This document shows, piece by piece, positions 61,020-64,000 of a stretch of DNA of 64,000 nucleotides. The position numbers and the translations under genes were made by a program. The notes beneath the pieces are model-generated. The model saw nothing but the letters and a program-made list of their open reading frames with translations, was not told the DNA's origin and searched no databases. Each line of letters starts with the position of its first letter. Within the stretch, counting starts at the first letter, position 1. The DNA is from Robiginitalea aestuariiviva (lineage in GTDB: Bacteria; Bacteroidota; Bacteroidia; Flavobacteriales; Flavobacteriaceae): NCBI RefSeq assembly GCF_029537735.1, contig NZ_JARPUQ010000001.1, positions 177,468-241,467 of the forward strand, in the 5' to 3' direction.

Positions 61020-61928
61020 ATGTCCATCCGCGTTTCGCAAATCAGTAAATCCTTCGGGGCCCAAAAGGCTCTGGACCAGGTGAGTTTTTCCATCGAAAAA
61101 GGGGAAGTTGTCGGTTTTCTGGGTCCCAACGGCGCCGGGAAATCCACCCTGATGAAAATCCTTACCACCTACTACCAGGCAGACTCGGGTAGTGCCGCCG
61201 TAAACGGCTATGACGTGGTAGCCAATCCCAGGGACGTACAGCGGAGCCTGGGCTACCTCCCCGAACACAATCCTCTGTACCTGGACCTTTATGTGCGGGA
61301 ATACCTGAATTTTTGCCGCCGCGTATTCGGGGTGGGCAAGGATCGCGTGGAAGCCGTGATCGGACAAACCGGCCTGCACCCCGAAGCCCGAAAAAAGATC
61401 GGGCAGCTTTCCAAAGGATACCGGCAGCGGGTGGGGCTGGCGGCCGCCCTGCTGCACGACCCCGAAGTACTGATCCTGGACGAACCCACCACCGGCCTGG
61501 ACCCCAACCAACTCCTGGAAATCCGCAAACTGATCCGGGATATTGCCAAGGACAAGACCATTTTGCTCTCTACCCATATTATGAAGGAAGTGGAGGCGGT
61601 TTGCGACCGGGTATTGATCATCAACAAAGGACAACTGGTGGCGGACACCACCCTGGAGGCCCTGCGGGAAGGGGAAACCCAGGTGATTGAAGTGGAATTT
61701 GACTACCGGGTGGAAGAAGCCCTGCTGCAGCGACTGGACCACGTGGCCCAGGTGCGCAACACCGGGGGATTTGTGTATGAAATCCACTTTTCCACCTCCG
61801 TGGACATGCGGCCGGCCGTCTTTGATTTTGCCCACGATAATGAGCTGAAAACCCTGCAGCTCTCCCGTAAAACCCGGAACCTGGAGAGCCTCTTTACGGA
61901 ACTCACCACGGCCGGGGAAACCCTGTAG
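61020..61928 (+). CDS. gldA: Gliding motility-associated ABC transporter ATP-binding subunit GldA
   Basis: 302 residues. Walker A GPNGAGKST (about 38-46), signature LSKGYRQRVGLA (about 134-145), Walker B VLILDEPTTGLD (about 155-166) and the switch His in LLSTHIMKEV (about 185-194). The C-terminal 80 residues form the extension typical of GldA. In Flavobacterium GldA works with the membrane subunits GldF and GldG, which are not in this window. It converges with the SIMPL gene at 61932. Confidence 0.93.
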   Translation: MSIRVSQISKSFGAQKALDQVSFSIEKGEVVGFLGPNGAGKSTLMKILTTYYQADSGSAAVNGYDVVANPRDVQRSLGYLPEHNPLYLDLYVREYLNFCRRVFGVGKDRVEAVIGQTGLHPEARKKIGQLSKGYRQRVGLAAALLHDPEVLILDEPTTGLDPNQLLEIRKLIRDIAKDKTILLSTHIMKEVEAVCDRVLIINKGQLVADTTLEALREGETQVIEVEFDYRVEEALLQRLDHVAQVRNTGGFVYEIHFSTSVDMRPAVFDFAHDNELKTLQLSRKTRNLESLFTELTTAGETL

Positions 61929-61931
61929 AAT

Positions 61932-62642
61932 TTAGTCGACCAACTGGTAATCGATGGTGGAAACCACCCGGATCTTTTTGATGTGGGGGGAATTGGCGTC
62001 CAGGTTTTCTATGGTAAAAATCCCCTGGCGGGCAGCGCGTATGGGCCCCACCTGGCTCCCGGAATCCCGGGCAAATTTGGCCGCAACCTCCCGGGCATTG
62101 CGCGTGGCTTCTTCAATCATTTCGGGTTTCAGGGAATTGAGCCCGGTGAAGATGTACTCCACGGGCTGCCATTCGTTTTTGGAAGCAAAGAGGATCCCTT
62201 CCGACAGCAGTTGCAGGCTGGCATTGAGGGCTTGCTGCAATTTGGGGATATCCGTAGTGCGCACGGTAATTTCAGATTTGGCCAGGTAGCGGTTCACCGC
62301 ATATTGCGCATTGTTGTTATAGATATTGGCCTGGGCATCGCTGATGTTCACCACCCCCATCCGCACCTCTGTGGTGTCAAAACCCTGGTCCATAAAAAAG
62401 GTATAAACCTGTTCGTTCTGCCGGCTGATCCGCCCCTGCAGGGTTTGCAGGTCATTTCCGGTCAGGACAATATTGATGGGCCATACGGCCAGGTCTGCCG
62501 GCACTTCCCGTTCGGACAACCCCTTCACGCTTACCAGGCGGTCCCATTGCTTGCCTTTCAGGTAGGTGTTGCCGATAAAATAACCGCCCAGGGTCAGGCC
62601 CAGGGCTAAAAACAAGGCGGGAAGTACGAATGTGGATTTCAT
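61932..62642 (-). CDS. SIMPL domain-containing (DUF541) membrane-anchored protein
   Basis: 236 residues. An N-terminal membrane helix (about 5-25, VLPALFLALGLTLGGYFIG) is followed by a SIMPL domain: LVSVKGLSEREVPADLAVWP near 36-55, and QLLSEGILFASKNEWQPVEY near 145-164. SIMPL proteins are periplasmic or membrane-linked and of unclear function. A second SIMPL gene lies 0.9 kb away beyond the SRAP gene. Confidence 0.85.
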   Translation of the reverse strand: MKSTFVLPALFLALGLTLGGYFIGNTYLKGKQWDRLVSVKGLSEREVPADLAVWPINIVLTGNDLQTLQGRISRQNEQVYTFFMDQGFDTTEVRMGVVNISDAQANIYNNNAQYAVNRYLAKSEITVRTTDIPKLQQALNASLQLLSEGILFASKNEWQPVEYIFTGLNSLKPEMIEEATRNAREVAAKFARDSGSQVGPIRAARQGIFTIENLDANSPHIKKIRVVSTIDYQLVD

Positions 62643-62714
62643 TGGAAAAATATCAGGGCCGGGGCACCGGCAGGTTCACTTTTATCTACGCGCCCAAAGG
62701 GCCTCCCGGATCTC

Positions 62715-63479
62715 TCACCCCTCCAATTCAGGGTAAACCACCTTGTCGCTTACTTCGGGGACATTTCCCGTGTAGGCTTTCCCGCGAAGGCGACCCACCG
62801 TATGGGCTTTCAGACCCTCCTCCGGGAAGGACCGGATCAGGCCCTCAATCGCCTGCTGGTCTGCAGGTTCCCGTATGGGTTCCAGCCACTGGTCTACTCT
62901 GTTTTCCGGCAGGATCAGGGGCATGCGGGGGCCCGCCAGTTTGGGGTTGTTGTGGATGCGCGCCATCATAGGGTTACCCTCCGTGGTTACTATACTGAAG
63001 GTGGTCAGGATTTCCCCGGTTTCGGGATTGGCCCAGTCACTGTACAGGCAGGCCAGGGCCATGGGCTCCCCGTCTGCGGGGTAAATGAAATACGGATACG
63101 CCTTCCCCCCGTGGTGGTGGTGTTCGTAGAACCCATCCACATAAAGCAGGCAGCGATGGTTCCGGGCCGCGGTGCGGAAGGAGGGCTTTTCGAACACGGT
63201 CTCCCCCCGGGCGTTCAGGGTCTGGTTCCAGAGTTTCTGCTGCTGGGCGTGGTCCCGTACCCAATGGGGCACCAGGCCCCAGGTGGCCACGCAGGGGAAA
63301 TCTGGTTGCTGGTCCGTATAGATCAGCATCCTGGGGTGGCTGAAGCCCGAAGCGTGAAACAGGGGCAGGTCCGTTTGCGGCAGCAAAGATTCCCGGATCT
63401 CGGCCGCAGCCTCGGCATCGCCCCGATGCAGGGCCCGTTTCAGCTGGGCCGTCTTACTGGCTTTGATGTCGTAGCACAT
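62715..63479 (-). CDS. yedK: SOS response-associated peptidase (SRAP/HMCES family)
   Basis: 254 residues from the ATG at 63479, so that after removal of Met the catalytic Cys2 becomes the N-terminal residue (MCYDIKASK). SRAP proteins form a thiazolidine cross-link with abasic sites in single-stranded DNA and shield them. Supporting segments: WGLVPHWV (about 76), NARGETVFEKPSFR (about 95), the Glu in DGFYEHH (about 117) and the His in MMARIHNNPKLAGPRMPL (about 175). An earlier in-frame start at 63551 would bury Cys2 and is rejected. Confidence 0.92.
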   Translation of the reverse strand: MCYDIKASKTAQLKRALHRGDAEAAAEIRESLLPQTDLPLFHASGFSHPRMLIYTDQQPDFPCVATWGLVPHWVRDHAQQQKLWNQTLNARGETVFEKPSFRTAARNHRCLLYVDGFYEHHHHGGKAYPYFIYPADGEPMALACLYSDWANPETGEILTTFSIVTTEGNPMMARIHNNPKLAGPRMPLILPENRVDQWLEPIREPADQQAIEGLIRSFPEEGLKAHTVGRLRGKAYTGNVPEVSDKVVYPELEG

Positions 63480-63493
63480 GGGTGGGTGTAAAT

Positions 63494-63514
63494 GGGCGGG
63501 GACGATCCCCGCCC
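63494..63514. promoter_or_regulatory. 9-bp GC-rich inverted repeat upstream of the SRAP gene
   Basis: GGGCGGGGA (63494-63502), CGA, TCCCCGCCC (63506-63514): perfect 9-bp arms with a 3-base centre. It lies 14 bases upstream of the SRAP ATG. No T run follows, so it is not a terminator. It may be a repressor site or a translation-inhibiting hairpin. Confidence 0.5.
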
Positions 63515-63576
63515 CGGATAACAATTTACCGGTTTTGCCTGCAACCCGCAAGCAGCCGGCCTTCAGGCTAAGGCTC

Positions 63577-64000
63577 CTACTCCAACAGGAACTTCACCTG
63601 TACGTTTACCTCCACTTTGATCTTGCGAAACTCGGCATCAATGGCTTCGTAGGAAGATTTTTCCCTGCCCATATCATCGGAGGCGGCGCGCATGGCCATG
63701 ACCGGGCCATAGACCGGACCATAGTTCCCGCTATCGGAAATATAAACCGCCTTCCCGACCTTTTGCTCTACGGCCCCGGCCATGATCTCGGCCAGGTTGC
63801 GGGCTTTCAGTACGGCCAGGGCCTTGAGTTCGGTCTGCAACTGCTCCATTTTGGAGTATTCCGACCGCTGCATCCGCACATTGGAAACCCCCAGTTGTTC
63901 CAGTTCGTATAGCACGCAACCCGCGGTGGCGGCGTCGTATACCAGGAGTTCAAAGCCCTTTTGTTTGAGCACTTTTTGCCCCTTCAGGAAATAGGACTGA
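63577..64000 (-). CDS. SIMPL domain-containing (DUF541) protein (partial, N-terminus beyond window)
   Basis: The frame is open to the right edge of the window, so only the last 140 codons are present. The visible part reads LYELEQLGVSNVRMQRSEYS, then AVLKARNLAEIMAGAVEQ, and ends IKVEVNVQVKFLLE, the C-terminal half of a SIMPL domain. A GTG at 63972 is an internal codon, not a start. It is the second SIMPL protein in this region; the two are clearly different in sequence. Confidence 0.85.
   Translation of the reverse strand, partial: QSYFLKGQKVLKQKGFELLVYDAATAGCVLYELEQLGVSNVRMQRSEYSKMEQLQTELKALAVLKARNLAEIMAGAVEQKVGKAVYISDSGNYGPVYGPVMAMRAASDDMGREKSSYEAIDAEFRKIKVEVNVQVKFLLE

Noticed and set aside
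1-64000. Mobile elements, CRISPR arrays, tRNA or rRNA genes
   Set aside because: No transposase, integrase, regularly spaced repeats, cloverleaf-like or rRNA-like sequences were noticed. Gaps between genes are short and composition looks uniform.

Overview
The window reads as chromosomal backbone of a GC-rich member of the Flavobacteriaceae (Bacteroidota). The evidence is the gliding genes gldA, gldB and gldC, promoters of the Bacteroidota type (TTG, a spacer of about 17-23 bases, then TAnnTTTG), few Shine-Dalgarno sites, many secreted or lipoprotein products with no Proteobacterial counterpart, and a division cluster in the flavobacterial order. The base composition, clearly above half G+C by eye, would suit a Robiginitalea-like genus; that assignment is inference. 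I saw no rRNA, tRNA, insertion sequence, prophage or CRISPR array.

Layout. 1-8.7 kb: two unlinked two-subunit molybdenum hydroxylases (one cut by the window edge), a type II NADH dehydrogenase, a secreted esterase, a DMT permease and a secreted metallo-beta-lactamase-fold hydrolase. 8.7-24.7 kb (minus strand): yqeY and then the complete dcw cluster mraZ-rsmH-ftsL-ftsI-murE-mraY-murD-ftsW-murG-murC-ftsQ-ftsA-ftsZ, tightly packed, starting at one TAnnTTTG promoter with a three-repeat MraZ box and ending at an intrinsic terminator after ftsZ. 25-34 kb: hydrolase-engB-methyltransferase, pirin, universal stress protein plus SLC13 permease, an alpha-glucan phosphorylase-like protein and phosphofructokinase. 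34-39 kb: gldC, gldB, nadE, an atypical response regulator and dnaG. 39-42 kb: ECF sigma factor, anti-sigma-like protein and outer-membrane barrel, closed by a terminator. 42-55 kb: polyprenyl synthase, rlmN, queA, aroA, a MazG-like hydrolase, two DUF3857/transglutaminase proteins, dtd and rsgA. 55-61 kb: small secreted proteins and the aromatic operon pheA-aminotransferase-tyrA-aroF/chorismate mutase. 61-64 kb: gldA, two SIMPL proteins and an SRAP protein.

The most striking element is upstream of pheA. A 23-codon open frame (60819 down to 60748) contains six Phe and three Tyr codons. It is followed by an 8-bp antiterminator pairing that excludes a strong terminator hairpin with nine U residues. 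This is a complete ribosome-mediated attenuator, and it fits an operon whose four enzymes make Phe and Tyr. The PheA ACT domain in the same operon lacks the usual ESRP feedback motif.

Other points for a second look: the MraZ box, which decides the mraZ start codon; a 15-bp palindrome between the divergent mraZ and hydrolase promoters; a response regulator with Glu at the phospho-acceptor site; a DnaG without zinc ligands; a phosphorylase homologue without the PLP lysine; and inverted repeats upstream of the MBL, SRAP and response-regulator genes.
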